A program made the position numbers and the translations under genes. From Agrobacterium tumefaciens (GTDB lineage: Bacteria; Pseudomonadota; Alphaproteobacteria; Rhizobiales; Rhizobiaceae): 64,000 bases of DNA. Below the pieces are notes generated by a model. That model was not told the DNA's origin. It saw only the letters and a program-made list of their open reading frames with translations, and did not search any database. The DNA is taken from assembly GCA_017744915.1 (NCBI GenBank), contig JAGIAH010000001.1, positions 1-64,000 on the forward strand. The letters run 5' to 3'. Shown one piece after another: positions 25,765-36,174 of this stretch; within the stretch, counting starts at the first letter, position 1; the number at the start of each line of letters is the position of its first letter.

Positions 25765-26658
25765 ATGGACACGCTCACCCGCATCCGCGCCTTTATCGAT
25801 GTCGTCGAGGCGGAGGGTTTTTCCGCAGCCGCGCGCAAGACGGGGCGTTCCAAGGCGCTTTTGTCCAAATATGTGCGGGAACTGGAAGATGATCTCGGTG
25901 CATTGCTCCTCAATCGCACCACCCGGCAATTTTCGCTGACAGAGGCCGGACATACCTATTACCGCACCGCTTCCGATATTTTGAAGGAGATCGACAACCT
26001 CGCCGATCTGGTGCGCGAGAAGAATGCCGACCTCAAGGGCAAGCTCCGGATTTCGGTTCCCCGCACCTTCATCGATGCCGATGTCGGCCAGAGCCTGATC
26101 GATTTCGCCAAGGAAAATCCGGAACTGTCGCTCGAAATCGTCGCCGAGGATCGATTCGTCGACCTGATCGAAGAAGGTTTCGACCTCGCGGTTCGAATCA
26201 CCCGGCTCGAAGATTCGGGCCTCATCGCCCGCAAGCTTTCCGATTTCCGGGTCTATGCCGTGGCGACGGCGGATTTCGTGGCGCAGCACGGACCGCTCGA
26301 CGGGCCGCAGGATTTCGGCCGGGTTCCCTTCATCATCGACACCAATACGCGCTTCCATAATTCCGTGCGCTATTTCGAACCGGATGGCGGTTCGAATTCG
26401 GTCGCCATCAGCGGCCCGATCGAGGTCAACAGCCCGCAGGCGACGCTGCGCGCCGCGCGTGCCGGGCTTGGCATTGCCATGGTGCCGGATTTCATCGCCC
26501 GGCCCTATATCCAGTCCGGCGAGCTGGTGACGCTGTTTGACGATTATATTTCCAAGGACAGGGGCATCTACGCGGTCTACCCGCACCGCCGTTACCTGCC
26601 CGCCAAGGTGCGCAGCTTCGTGGACTATCTCTCGGCGTGGTTTCGCAAGAACGGCTGA
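25765..26658 (+). CDS. LysR-family transcriptional regulator
   Basis: This is a 297-residue LysR regulator of the CrgA-like branch. The N-terminal helix-turn-helix (residues about 1-60) includes AEGFSAAARKTGRSKALLSKY (recognition part GRSKALLS). A periplasmic-binding-like effector domain fills about 90-295. The ATG has GGAGG six bases upstream. It is divergent from the odc leader and convergent with the CUT2 sugar operon; either could be a target, and no clear T-N11-A box stands out. Confidence 0.86.
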   Translation: MDTLTRIRAFIDVVEAEGFSAAARKTGRSKALLSKYVRELEDDLGALLLNRTTRQFSLTEAGHTYYRTASDILKEIDNLADLVREKNADLKGKLRISVPRTFIDADVGQSLIDFAKENPELSLEIVAEDRFVDLIEEGFDLAVRITRLEDSGLIARKLSDFRVYAVATADFVAQHGPLDGPQDFGRVPFIIDTNTRFHNSVRYFEPDGGSNSVAISGPIEVNSPQATLRAARAGLGIAMVPDFIARPYIQSGELVTLFDDYISKDRGIYAVYPHRRYLPAKVRSFVDYLSAWFRKNG

Positions 26659-26671
26659 GAGCATCTCCGCC

Positions 26672-26756
26672 GTCATGCCCGGGCCTGTCCCGAGCATCTG
26701 CAACCTCTCTGTTTTATGAAACATTGACAGATCCTCGGGACAGGCCCGAGGATGAC
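26672..26756. repeat. Palindromic intergenic repeat, family A copy 1
   Basis: This is an 85-bp element with long inverted arms. GTCATGCCCGGGCCTGTCCC at its left end pairs with GGGACAGGCCCGAGGATGAC at its right end, around an AT-rich middle that contains GCATCTGCAAC. Related copies occur at 46669-46750 and, degenerate, at 43535-43640. It lies between convergent genes and may serve as a bidirectional terminator. Confidence 0.75.
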
Positions 26757-26834
26757 GTCGCTTGCGGGCAAACCTCCGTCACACCCCGTAACGCCCGCCT
26801 TCCGGCGGACGTCACGTTGCGTGAACTCACCGTG

Positions 26835-27788
26835 TCAGAACGGCGAATCCGGGAAGTGGAACTGCTTGGCATTGTCCTTGGTGATGAGCGTCGCGTCGAG
26901 AATATACTCGCCGGCAACCGGCACCTGATCGTAGAAATGACCGGCCGTCAGCTGCATGGCAGTCGCCACCATCGCCGGCGGATAAAGCACATCGACCGGC
27001 ACCAGCTTGTCGCCGTCCATGACCTTCTTGATCATGTCCTTGGAACCGGCACCCGCGACGATATACTTGATATCGGTGCGTTTCGCCTGCTGGATCGCTT
27101 CCAGCACGCCGATCGCCATGTCGTCGTCCTGACACCAGACCACGTCGATCTTCTTGTATTTGGTCAGATAGTCCTGCATCACGCGGAAGGCGTCGTCGCG
27201 GTTCCAGTTGCCGTACTGGCGGTCGAGAACCTTGACGCCGGAGCCGGCAATACCCTTGTCGAAACCATCCTGGCGCTGCTGGTCGATCGGGATCGGCAGG
27301 CCGCGAATGACCACCACTTCCGCGTCAGGCGTGGTCTTCTTGATATATTCGCCCGCCACCTGTCCGAGCGCGGGGTTGTTACCCGCGACATAGAGATCGC
27401 GGATGGAATTGTCGTTAACGCTCGGCGCGCGGTCGACGAGCGCGACGAAGGTGCCCTTGTCCTTGATTTCCTTGATGGCGTTGACGAGCGGATCGGGGTC
27501 GGACGGCAACACGACCAGTGCGTCCAGCCCCTGCACCGCAAGATCCTGAAGCGCGTTTGCCTGGTTGGCGGCATCCGGCGAGGTCTTCACGATCACATTG
27601 AGGCCCGGATGCTCCTTCATCAGGAGCTTGGCCACACGCTCGGCGTGATAAACGACGCCCGCCGTCCAGCCATGGTCGGCCGCCGGAATGGACACGCCGA
27701 TCGTAACCTTCTTGTCCTGCGCATGAGCAGAACCCGCAAGGACGGCAGCCAGCGCGACAAATGCCACGCCGATGAATTTTCTACGCAT
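26835..27788 (-). CDS. CUT2 sugar ABC transporter substrate-binding protein (RbsB-like)
   Basis: This is a 317-residue periplasmic binding protein of the ribose/galactose type. A signal peptide ends at SAHA (residue 23). The mature start KKVTIGVSIPAADHGWTAGV, the hinge motif DALVVLPSDPDPL and the ligand residues around VALVDRAPSVND are typical. It is the last of three genes (ATPase, permease, receptor). The sugar is not identifiable by eye. Confidence 0.9.
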   Translation of the reverse strand: MRRKFIGVAFVALAAVLAGSAHAQDKKVTIGVSIPAADHGWTAGVVYHAERVAKLLMKEHPGLNVIVKTSPDAANQANALQDLAVQGLDALVVLPSDPDPLVNAIKEIKDKGTFVALVDRAPSVNDNSIRDLYVAGNNPALGQVAGEYIKKTTPDAEVVVIRGLPIPIDQQRQDGFDKGIAGSGVKVLDRQYGNWNRDDAFRVMQDYLTKYKKIDVVWCQDDDMAIGVLEAIQQAKRTDIKYIVAGAGSKDMIKKVMDGDKLVPVDVLYPPAMVATAMQLTAGHFYDQVPVAGEYILDATLITKDNAKQFHFPDSPF

Positions 27789-27874
27789 AGTCTCTTTCCT
27801 CCCAAGACCGGGGCGTTCCTCCTCTTACAACCGCGCCTGCCCCACATGGCGCGGCCAAACTCCCCATCCTCCTG

Positions 27875-28876
27875 CTACCTGCGGCTCAAAGAGCGCTGCA
27901 CCAGCATGGCGATGATGATGATCGCGCCCTGAATGGCGCCGATCAGATATTCGCTAACGAAGTTCGACAGGATCATGATGTTGCCGACGATCTCCAGAAT
28001 GAAGGCGCCGCAGATCGTGCCCCAGATGCGCCCTACCCCGCCGCGCAGCGCCGTGCCGCCGACGACGACGGCGGTGATGGCCTGCAATTCCCACAACATG
28101 CCCGTCGTGGCGGATGTGGAGGCAAGGCGCGGCACGTAAAGCAGCACGGCAACGGCGACACAGAGCCCCTGCACCACATAAGCGATGGTGCGGACCCGGG
28201 CGACCGAAATGCCGGAATAACGCGCCACATCCTCGCTGGAGCCGACGGCTGTCAGATGCCGGCCGTAACGGGTGCGGTAAAGCACGAAGGCGGCGATGGC
28301 GGCCGTCACGAAGATGACGATGACCGGCACCGGCACGCCGAGGACATTGCCGAAATAGACCGGGCGATAAAGCGTCTGGATTTCCGGGTTACGCAGCGTG
28401 ATCGCTCCGCCCTGCGACAGCCAGGTGGTCAGGCCGCGATAGATGCCCATGGTGCCGAGCGTGGCGATGAAAGGCTCGATGCGGCCGATGGTGGTGATGA
28501 GGCCGTTCGCCAGTCCGCAGGCCGCGCCAATGGCGAGCGCCAGCGCCATGGCGGTGAGCAGCATCAGAAGCGGGCTGGCGATGGCACCGCTGTTCATGAA
28601 CAGGATCATCAGGCTGGCGACGAAAGCGACCATGGCGCCGACGGAAAGATCGAGCCCGCCCGACGTGATGACGTAAGTTGCGCCAAGCGCGATGATGGCA
28701 ATGAAGGCGCTGCGGGTCACGACATTCAAAAGATTGTCGATACCGATGAAATTCGGATTGGCAATGGTGCCGAGCACCAGCAGCAGGGCCAGCGCCACGA
28801 AAGGCGCGACGGCACGCAGGTCCCAGTCCTTCGAGGTCTTCGGCGTTTTGCCGTTATCAAGTGCGGCCTCAGTCAT
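27875..28876 (-). CDS. CUT2 sugar ABC transporter permease (RbsC-like)
   Basis: This is a 333-residue membrane permease with eight to ten segments. The family motif is SGGLDLSVGAMVAFVASLM. The conserved tail region includes GGTALRGGVGRIWGTICGAF. The open frame reaches 28921, but the ATG at 28876 has GAGGG seven bases upstream. It follows the ATPase gene by 51 bases and precedes the receptor gene by 86 bases. Confidence 0.9.
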   Translation of the reverse strand: MTEAALDNGKTPKTSKDWDLRAVAPFVALALLLVLGTIANPNFIGIDNLLNVVTRSAFIAIIALGATYVITSGGLDLSVGAMVAFVASLMILFMNSGAIASPLLMLLTAMALALAIGAACGLANGLITTIGRIEPFIATLGTMGIYRGLTTWLSQGGAITLRNPEIQTLYRPVYFGNVLGVPVPVIVIFVTAAIAAFVLYRTRYGRHLTAVGSSEDVARYSGISVARVRTIAYVVQGLCVAVAVLLYVPRLASTSATTGMLWELQAITAVVVGGTALRGGVGRIWGTICGAFILEIVGNIMILSNFVSEYLIGAIQGAIIIIAMLVQRSLSRR

Positions 28877-28927
28877 GTTTTCCCTCAATTGTCTTTTCTT
28901 CAGGCCATATTTAAAGGACACGGAACC

Positions 28928-30451
<1,524 letters not shown>

Positions 30452-30644
30452 CTGTCGTCACCGGTATCCGGCACGAACGAACGGCGCTTGCCCCTTGATT
30501 TTACCTGAAATGACCATCCGCGAACTCCTCCCAAAGCTCGAGAAAGAAGCTAGCGTCCGTTTTGAGGTACGTAAAGCAATTTTCGCTGGTCTTTTAGAAT
30601 ACACTCAAATTTGACCGGCGCGGCAGGATGATGCAGCGCTCCGG

Positions 30645-31268
30645 TCACGGTGCTGGAGGATGCTGGAACCCCTTCATGAGGCGATGCATGGCCTCGGCCC
30701 CTTCCTTGACCAGATCGAAACGTTGACCGAACAGCAGCCAGTCGTAGACTATGCCTTTCAGCATCCAGTAAAGCGCACCGAGCGCCGACTCGGCCGTCCA
30801 ATTATCGTTAAAGACACCCTCTGACTGTACACGCTGAAAAGCGGCCTCCAGCACATCTTTGTGGTGACGGTCCAGCTCTTCCTGTGCATGCAGGACCGGG
30901 GCGAATTCGTCGGAATAATTGGTGCGCAGACTGATCGTCATGATGCGCTGGCGTTGTTCGTCTTCCGCCAGAAGCGCAAGCCACTTGCAGGTCGCTTCCT
31001 CGATCTTGGCCAGCAGTGCCGTTCCCTTGAGGTCGGGATCGCCAAAATCCAGCAGATCCGATTCCGGCAACGCCACGGATTCATAAAGGCCGATAAAAAG
31101 GTCGGTCTTGCTGGAAAAATGCCAGTATATCGCGCCACGCGTGACGCCGGCCGCGGCGGCCACCTCATCAAGAGAGCTGTTGGCCACGCCCTTTTTGAAG
31201 AACACCCGCTCGGCAGCGGCAAGGATCGCCTGACGCGTCTCTTCTGCCTCGGCCTTGGTTCGGCGCAT
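30645..31268 (-). CDS. TetR-family repressor of the RND pump (AcrR-like)
   Basis: This is a 207-residue TetR/AcrR regulator. The N-terminal helix-turn-helix includes SSLDEVAAAAGVTRGAIYWHF (recognition part TRGAIYWHF), nearly the AcrR signature. The C-terminal ligand domain ends with LVKEGAEAMHRLMKGF. The longer frame would start at a TTG; the ATG at 31268 has AGGAGA eight bases upstream. It lies 117 bases after the RND pump gene on the same strand. A matching operator lies upstream of the pump operon, so the system is probably self-controlled. Confidence 0.88.
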   Translation of the reverse strand: MRRTKAEAEETRQAILAAAERVFFKKGVANSSLDEVAAAAGVTRGAIYWHFSSKTDLFIGLYESVALPESDLLDFGDPDLKGTALLAKIEEATCKWLALLAEDEQRQRIMTISLRTNYSDEFAPVLHAQEELDRHHKDVLEAAFQRVQSEGVFNDNWTAESALGALYWMLKGIVYDWLLFGQRFDLVKEGAEAMHRLMKGFQHPPAP

Positions 31269-31290
31269 GCTGATGTCTCCTTTCAATCAC

Positions 31291-31314
31291 GGCACGGTGC
31301 TTTCGCACCGTGCC
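31291..31314 (-). other. Stable hairpin between the RND pump gene and tetR
   Basis: A perfect ten-pair stem (GGCACGGTGC-TTTC-GCACCGTGCC) lies in the gap between the pump and the repressor gene. Without a T-tract it is more likely a partial terminator or 3'-end stabiliser. It would set repressor mRNA lower than pump mRNA. Confidence 0.6.
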
Positions 31315-31384
31315 TCTTTGCGGTGCCTGGCTGTCAATCAGATGAATGCTTTCATCGGATATCAACCCGGCCTTCCCATTCGTT

Positions 31385-34300
31385 TTATTCGGCCGGCGAC
31401 ACGGCGTCAGCAGCAATCTCGCCGCCCTTCTTCCGATCCCCGAAAATCTTCATGACAAAGACGAAGAAGACGGGAACGAAGAAGATCGCGAGGATCGTCG
31501 CCGAGATCATGCCGCCGAGAACGCCGGTGCCGATGGCGTTCTGGCTCGCCGCGCTGGCGCCCGATGCAATTGCCATCGGCAACACGCCGAGCGAGAAGGC
31601 GAGCGAGGTCATCAGGATCGGCCGGAAGCGTAGGTGCGCCGCTTCCACCGTCGCATCATAGGTGGATTTGCCCTCCGCCCGCAAATCCTTGGCAAATTCG
31701 ATGATCAGGATCGCATTCTTGGCCGAGAGACCGATGATGGCGACGAGACCCACCAGGAAGTAGACGTCGTTCGGCATGCCGCGCAACATCACCGCCGCCA
31801 CCGAGCCGATGACGCCGAGCGGCACCACCAGCATGACCGAGAGCGGGATGGACCAGCTTTCGTAAAGTGCTGCGAGCAGCAGGAAGACGAAGAGTACGCT
31901 GAGGCCGATAAGCGCCGGCGCCTGCGAGCCGGACTGGATTTCCTGCAGCGACTGGCCGGTCCATTCGAAACCGAAACCGCTTGGCAACTCGCGCGCCAGA
32001 CGTTCCATCTCGGCAATCGCATCGCCGGACGAATAGCCCGGTGCGGACTGGCCGCCGATACGGATAGCCGGATAGCCGTTATAACCGACCACCTGCGAGG
32101 GGCCGCGCACCCATTCCACGGTAGCGAATGAGCTGACCGGCACCATGCCGCCATTGGCGTTGCGGACGTTGAGGTTCAAAAGATCCTCGGTCTTCATGCG
32201 CTGGCCCTGTTCCGCCTGCACGGTCACGCGCTGCATGCGGCCGGCATTGGGGAAGTCGTTGACGTAGGACGATCCCATATTGGCCGAGATGGTGGCGTTG
32301 ATGTCGCTGAAGGTCACACCGAAGGTATTGGCCTTTTCACGGTCGATGATGAGGTTGACCTGCGGCGAATCCGGCATGCCTTCGACACGCAGGCCGGCGA
32401 GAACAGGGCTTTGCTGCGCGGCCGCCATCAGTTGTGCCCCGGCGGCGCTCAGCGCCGCCTGCCCCGCACCCGCGCGGTCCTGCAGGCGGAAGGTGAAGCC
32501 GCTGGAGTTGCCGAGACCCTGAATGGGCGGCGGCGACAGCGTGAAGGACATGGAACCCGGCAGACCCCATAGCTTGCCATTGATGCGTTGCGCAATGGCT
32601 TCGGCGGAATCCTCCGGCCCGCGCTCGCTCCAGTCCTTCAGCGTTGCGAAGGCAAGACCGGCATTCTGACCGGAACCGGAGAAGGAAAAGCCCGAGACCG
32701 CAATCACGCGATCGACCGCCGGTTCCGCGAGAAAGATCTTTTCGATCTGCTGGATGGATTGCAGCGTGCGTTCGCTGCTGGCTTCCGCCGGCGCCTGGAT
32801 GTCGACGATCAGGTAACCCTGGTCCTCGTTGGGCAGGAAGGAACTCGGCAATTGCATATAGGCCCAGCCGAGACCGGCAAGCAGCGCCGCATAAATGATC
32901 ATGAAACGACCGGAGCGCTTGATGATGCTGCCGACCGAAGACGAGTATTTATGCGATGCCTTGTCGAAGCCGCGGTTGAACCAGCCGAAGAAGCCCTTTT
33001 TCTCATGGTGACCGGCCTTGATGGGCTTCAGGAACGTCGCACAGAGCGCAGGCGTGAGCGACAGTGCGAGGAAGCCCGAAAACAGGATGGAGACCACCAT
33101 GGTCAGGCTGAACTGCTGGTAGATGATGCCGACGGCGCCGGGGAAGAAGGCCATGGGCACGAACACCGCCGTCAGAACCAGCGTGATGCCGATGATGGCG
33201 CCGGAAATCTGGCCCATCGCCTTGCGGGTCGCCTCCTTGGGCGACAGATGCTCTTCCGCCATGATGCGCTCGACATTTTCCACCACGACGATCGCGTCAT
33301 CGACGAGAATGCCGATGGCGAGAACCATGGCGAACATGGTGAGAACGTTTATCGAGAACCCCGAGACATACATGATGGCGCAGGTGCCAAGCAGCGCCAC
33401 GGGCACCACCAGTGTCGGGATGATGGTGTAGCGAATGTTCTGGAGGAAGACGAACATCACCACGAAGACGAGGATGATCGCCTCCACCAGCGTGTTGATC
33501 ACCTTCTGGATCGAGATTTTCACGAAGGGGCTGGTGTCGTAGGGAATTTCATATTCCAGACCCGCCGGGAAATACCGCGACAGCTCCTCCATGGTGGCGC
33601 GCACGCCCTCGGAGGTCTGCAGCGCATTGCCGGTGGGCGACAGCTGCACGCCGATGGCTGCACTGGGTTTGCCGTTCAGGCGGCTGGAAAAGGCGTAGCT
33701 TTCGCCGCCCACTTCCACCCGCGCCACATCGCGCAGCCGCACGGACGAACCATCCGGATTGGCGCGCAGCACGATGGAGCCGAATTCCTCCGGCGTCGTC
33801 AGCTGGCCCTGCACGTTGACGGTGGCCGAAATCTGCTGGCCGATCGGGTTTGGCGACGCGCCGATGCGGCCCGCCGCAACCTGCGAGTTCTGCGCCTGAA
33901 TGGCGCCGATCACGTCGGACGAGGTGAGGCTGAGGCCGAGCATCTTGTCCGGGTCCATCCAGATGCGCATGGAGCGCTGGGTGGCGAAGAGCTGCGCGCT
34001 GCCGACGCCCGGCACACGGCGCAATTCACCGACCACGTTACGGCTGAGATAATCACCGAGGCCGATGGCGTCGGTATTGCCGTCGACGGAGGTGAGCGCC
34101 ACCATCATCAGGAACGAGGTGCCCGCCTGCTCAACGCGCAGGCCCTGCTGCGTGACCGCCTGCGGTAGCCGCGGCTGAACGCGGGCGATGCGGTTCTGCA
34201 CCTCCACCTGCGCTTCACCGATATTGGTGCCTGGCGCGAAGGTGACGTTGATGGAAATGCTGCCTGAGGATTCAGAGGTCGATTCGAAATAGAGAAGACC

Positions 34301-34519
34301 CGGAACCCCGTTCAGCTCTTCCTCGATGGGACGCGTGACGCTCTGATAGATGTCTTCGGGCGCGGCACCCGGATAGTTGGTGCCGATTGAAATCTGCGGC
34401 GGCGCCACATTCGGATATTGCGCAATCGGCAGCATGGGAATGGCGAGCAGGCCCGCCAGCATGATGAAGATGGCGACGACCCAGGCAAAAATGGGCCGAT
34501 CGATGAAAAAACGTGCCAT
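31385..34519 (-). CDS. RND multidrug efflux pump, inner-membrane transporter (AcrB-like, HAE1)
   Basis: This is a 1044-residue proton-driven drug efflux transporter with twelve membrane segments and two large periplasmic loops. The N-terminus MARFFIDRPIFAWVVAIFIM is classic. The proton-relay motif GILVDDAIVVVENVERIM carries the two Asp residues. Length and order match AcrB/MexB. It starts 12 bases after the adaptor gene. No outer-membrane TolC partner is encoded nearby, so it probably uses a shared channel. Confidence 0.94.
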   Translation of the reverse strand: MARFFIDRPIFAWVVAIFIMLAGLLAIPMLPIAQYPNVAPPQISIGTNYPGAAPEDIYQSVTRPIEEELNGVPGLLYFESTSESSGSISINVTFAPGTNIGEAQVEVQNRIARVQPRLPQAVTQQGLRVEQAGTSFLMMVALTSVDGNTDAIGLGDYLSRNVVGELRRVPGVGSAQLFATQRSMRIWMDPDKMLGLSLTSSDVIGAIQAQNSQVAAGRIGASPNPIGQQISATVNVQGQLTTPEEFGSIVLRANPDGSSVRLRDVARVEVGGESYAFSSRLNGKPSAAIGVQLSPTGNALQTSEGVRATMEELSRYFPAGLEYEIPYDTSPFVKISIQKVINTLVEAIILVFVVMFVFLQNIRYTIIPTLVVPVALLGTCAIMYVSGFSINVLTMFAMVLAIGILVDDAIVVVENVERIMAEEHLSPKEATRKAMGQISGAIIGITLVLTAVFVPMAFFPGAVGIIYQQFSLTMVVSILFSGFLALSLTPALCATFLKPIKAGHHEKKGFFGWFNRGFDKASHKYSSSVGSIIKRSGRFMIIYAALLAGLGWAYMQLPSSFLPNEDQGYLIVDIQAPAEASSERTLQSIQQIEKIFLAEPAVDRVIAVSGFSFSGSGQNAGLAFATLKDWSERGPEDSAEAIAQRINGKLWGLPGSMSFTLSPPPIQGLGNSSGFTFRLQDRAGAGQAALSAAGAQLMAAAQQSPVLAGLRVEGMPDSPQVNLIIDREKANTFGVTFSDINATISANMGSSYVNDFPNAGRMQRVTVQAEQGQRMKTEDLLNLNVRNANGGMVPVSSFATVEWVRGPSQVVGYNGYPAIRIGGQSAPGYSSGDAIAEMERLARELPSGFGFEWTGQSLQEIQSGSQAPALIGLSVLFVFLLLAALYESWSIPLSVMLVVPLGVIGSVAAVMLRGMPNDVYFLVGLVAIIGLSAKNAILIIEFAKDLRAEGKSTYDATVEAAHLRFRPILMTSLAFSLGVLPMAIASGASAASQNAIGTGVLGGMISATILAIFFVPVFFVFVMKIFGDRKKGGEIAADAVSPAE

Positions 34520-34531
34520 TGAAATCGGTCC

Positions 34532-35722
34532 TTATTGCTTTGCGGCGGCCGGGGCAGCACCCTCGCTGCTGACGGCAGCGACATCGGGCTCCGCCGACCA
34601 CGGCTCAGGCTTCACCTTGGCGCCCGGCGCGGTTTTCTGGAAACCTTCGGCTACAACCCGGTCGCCATCCTTAAGGCCTTCGGAAATCACCCAGCGGTCA
34701 CCGATGGAGCGGCCGACGCTGACGCGCCGCTGCTCGACCGTGTCTTCGGCATTAACGACGAGAACACTCGCCTGCCCGCCGGCATCACGCTGCACCGCCT
34801 GCTGCGGCACGGCAAAGGCCGCCTTCTCAATGCCCTGCTGGATCTGAACGCGGACATACATGCCCGGCAGCAGATCGCCATTGGGGTTGGGGAATTCACC
34901 GCGCAGCGTCACCTGGCCGGTGGTTTCATCCACGGCCGCTTCGGAGAACAGCAGGCGACCGGGAACCGGATAACGGCTGCCGTCATCAAACAAAAGGTTG
35001 ACTTCGGCCTCGTTCTTGCCGGTCATCAGCTGGCCGTCCTGCAGCGCCTTGCGCAGGCGGATGAGATCGGCGGCCGGCTGGGTAAAGTCGGCATAAATCG
35101 GATCGAGCTGCTGGATCGTCGCCAGGCTTTCCGAACCGGTGGCGCTGACCAGCGCACCTTCGGTGATGCGCGCCCGGCCGATGACACCGCTGATCGGGGC
35201 CTTCACATCGGCATATTGCAGGTTGAGCTTTGCTTCCGCCACGCCGGCCTCCGCAACCGCCACTTCGGCATCGGCCTGCGCCAGCTGGGCAACGGCATTG
35301 TCGAATTCCTGCTGCGAACCAACATTGGACCGGCGCAGCTGCTGTTGACGGTCGGCCGTCTGCCGCGCCTGCAGTTGCGCGGCCTGCGCCCGGCGCAGCG
35401 TGCCTTCGGCGCTATCGACACGCACCTGGAACGGCGCGGGATCGATCCGGTAGAGTACATCGCCTTCCTTCACCAGCGAGCCCTGCTCGAACACCCGTTC
35501 CACGATGATGCCCGAAACACGCGGCCGCACTTCGGCAAGCCGCGTCGGCGCGATGCGTCCCGGCAATTCGTTGGTAATGGGCAACTCTTCCGGCTTCACG
35601 GCCACGACCTTGACCGCGCCGGGCGGCGGTGCACCGGGCGCAGCGGCCTGCTCATCGCTACATCCGACCAGAACGATGCCCGTCAACAACACCGCTACGA
35701 TCTGCCCAAATCTCTTCGCCAT
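34532..35722 (-). CDS. RND efflux periplasmic adaptor lipoprotein (AcrA-like)
   Basis: This 396-residue membrane fusion protein links the pump to the outer-membrane channel. The signal has a lipobox (IVLVGCSDE, Cys at residue 21), so it is lipid-anchored. The barrel-sandwich/hairpin parts are visible: PRVSGIIVERVFEQGSLVKE and ADVKAPISGVIGRARITEGA. The frame is open to 35791, but the ATG at 35722 has GGAG upstream and starts the lipoprotein signal. It is the first gene of the pump operon and sits behind the AcrR-like operator. Confidence 0.92.
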   Translation of the reverse strand: MAKRFGQIVAVLLTGIVLVGCSDEQAAAPGAPPPGAVKVVAVKPEELPITNELPGRIAPTRLAEVRPRVSGIIVERVFEQGSLVKEGDVLYRIDPAPFQVRVDSAEGTLRRAQAAQLQARQTADRQQQLRRSNVGSQQEFDNAVAQLAQADAEVAVAEAGVAEAKLNLQYADVKAPISGVIGRARITEGALVSATGSESLATIQQLDPIYADFTQPAADLIRLRKALQDGQLMTGKNEAEVNLLFDDGSRYPVPGRLLFSEAAVDETTGQVTLRGEFPNPNGDLLPGMYVRVQIQQGIEKAAFAVPQQAVQRDAGGQASVLVVNAEDTVEQRRVSVGRSIGDRWVISEGLKDGDRVVAEGFQKTAPGAKVKPEPWSAEPDVAAVSSEGAAPAAAKQ

Positions 35723-35753
35723 ACTGCGCTCCGAATCCACAAAATAGGTCACA

Positions 35754-35781
35754 TTTACATACATACTAAGACGTATGTAAA
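35754..35781. promoter_or_regulatory. AcrR-type operator upstream of the RND pump operon
   Basis: This is a perfect 9-10-9 inverted repeat, TTTACATAC-n10-GTATGTAAA, 32 bases upstream of the adaptor start. The outer arms TACATAC/GTATGTA and the 24-base span are the same as the E. coli AcrR operator. The rest of the gap to 36174 (about 390 bases) holds no convincing gene. Confidence 0.85.
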
Positions 35782-36174
35782 ATTCTGGCAATGGAATTGT
35801 TGCAGCGCAAAAGCGCGTTCACGCGCTTGTGAAGGGGTGTGCGACGGGGTGGAAACGACGTTGTGACCGGGAAAAGAAATCAGGAAGCGAACGCCGCAGC
35901 CAGGCGTTCTTCGCCGCCCCTTCGCTCGCAAAGGCGCTTAACGACCATTTCAATGATGCTCGTCGCGATCTATTCGAAAGGGGATGAAATAGATAATTGC
36001 CGGCCGAAACCGATATTGCTGCCGTTGCCGACATGCTGGCGACCTGCAGCACAGCTTGCGCAACGCGCGCGCATCACACGGGCGGAGCTCGAGCTTATCG
36101 CACGCAACAGCATTGCACTGGTTCTCAAGGCGGCGGGTGCCAGCCCAACATCCTGGCTGCCTTCACCTGCCTGT

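Noticed and set aside
36060-36135. Plus-strand frame reading ITRAELELIARNSIALV, resembling the end of an adenosine deaminase
   Set aside because: Only about 20 residues fit, with no upstream catalytic part. It could be coincidence, so it is not listed as a pseudogene.
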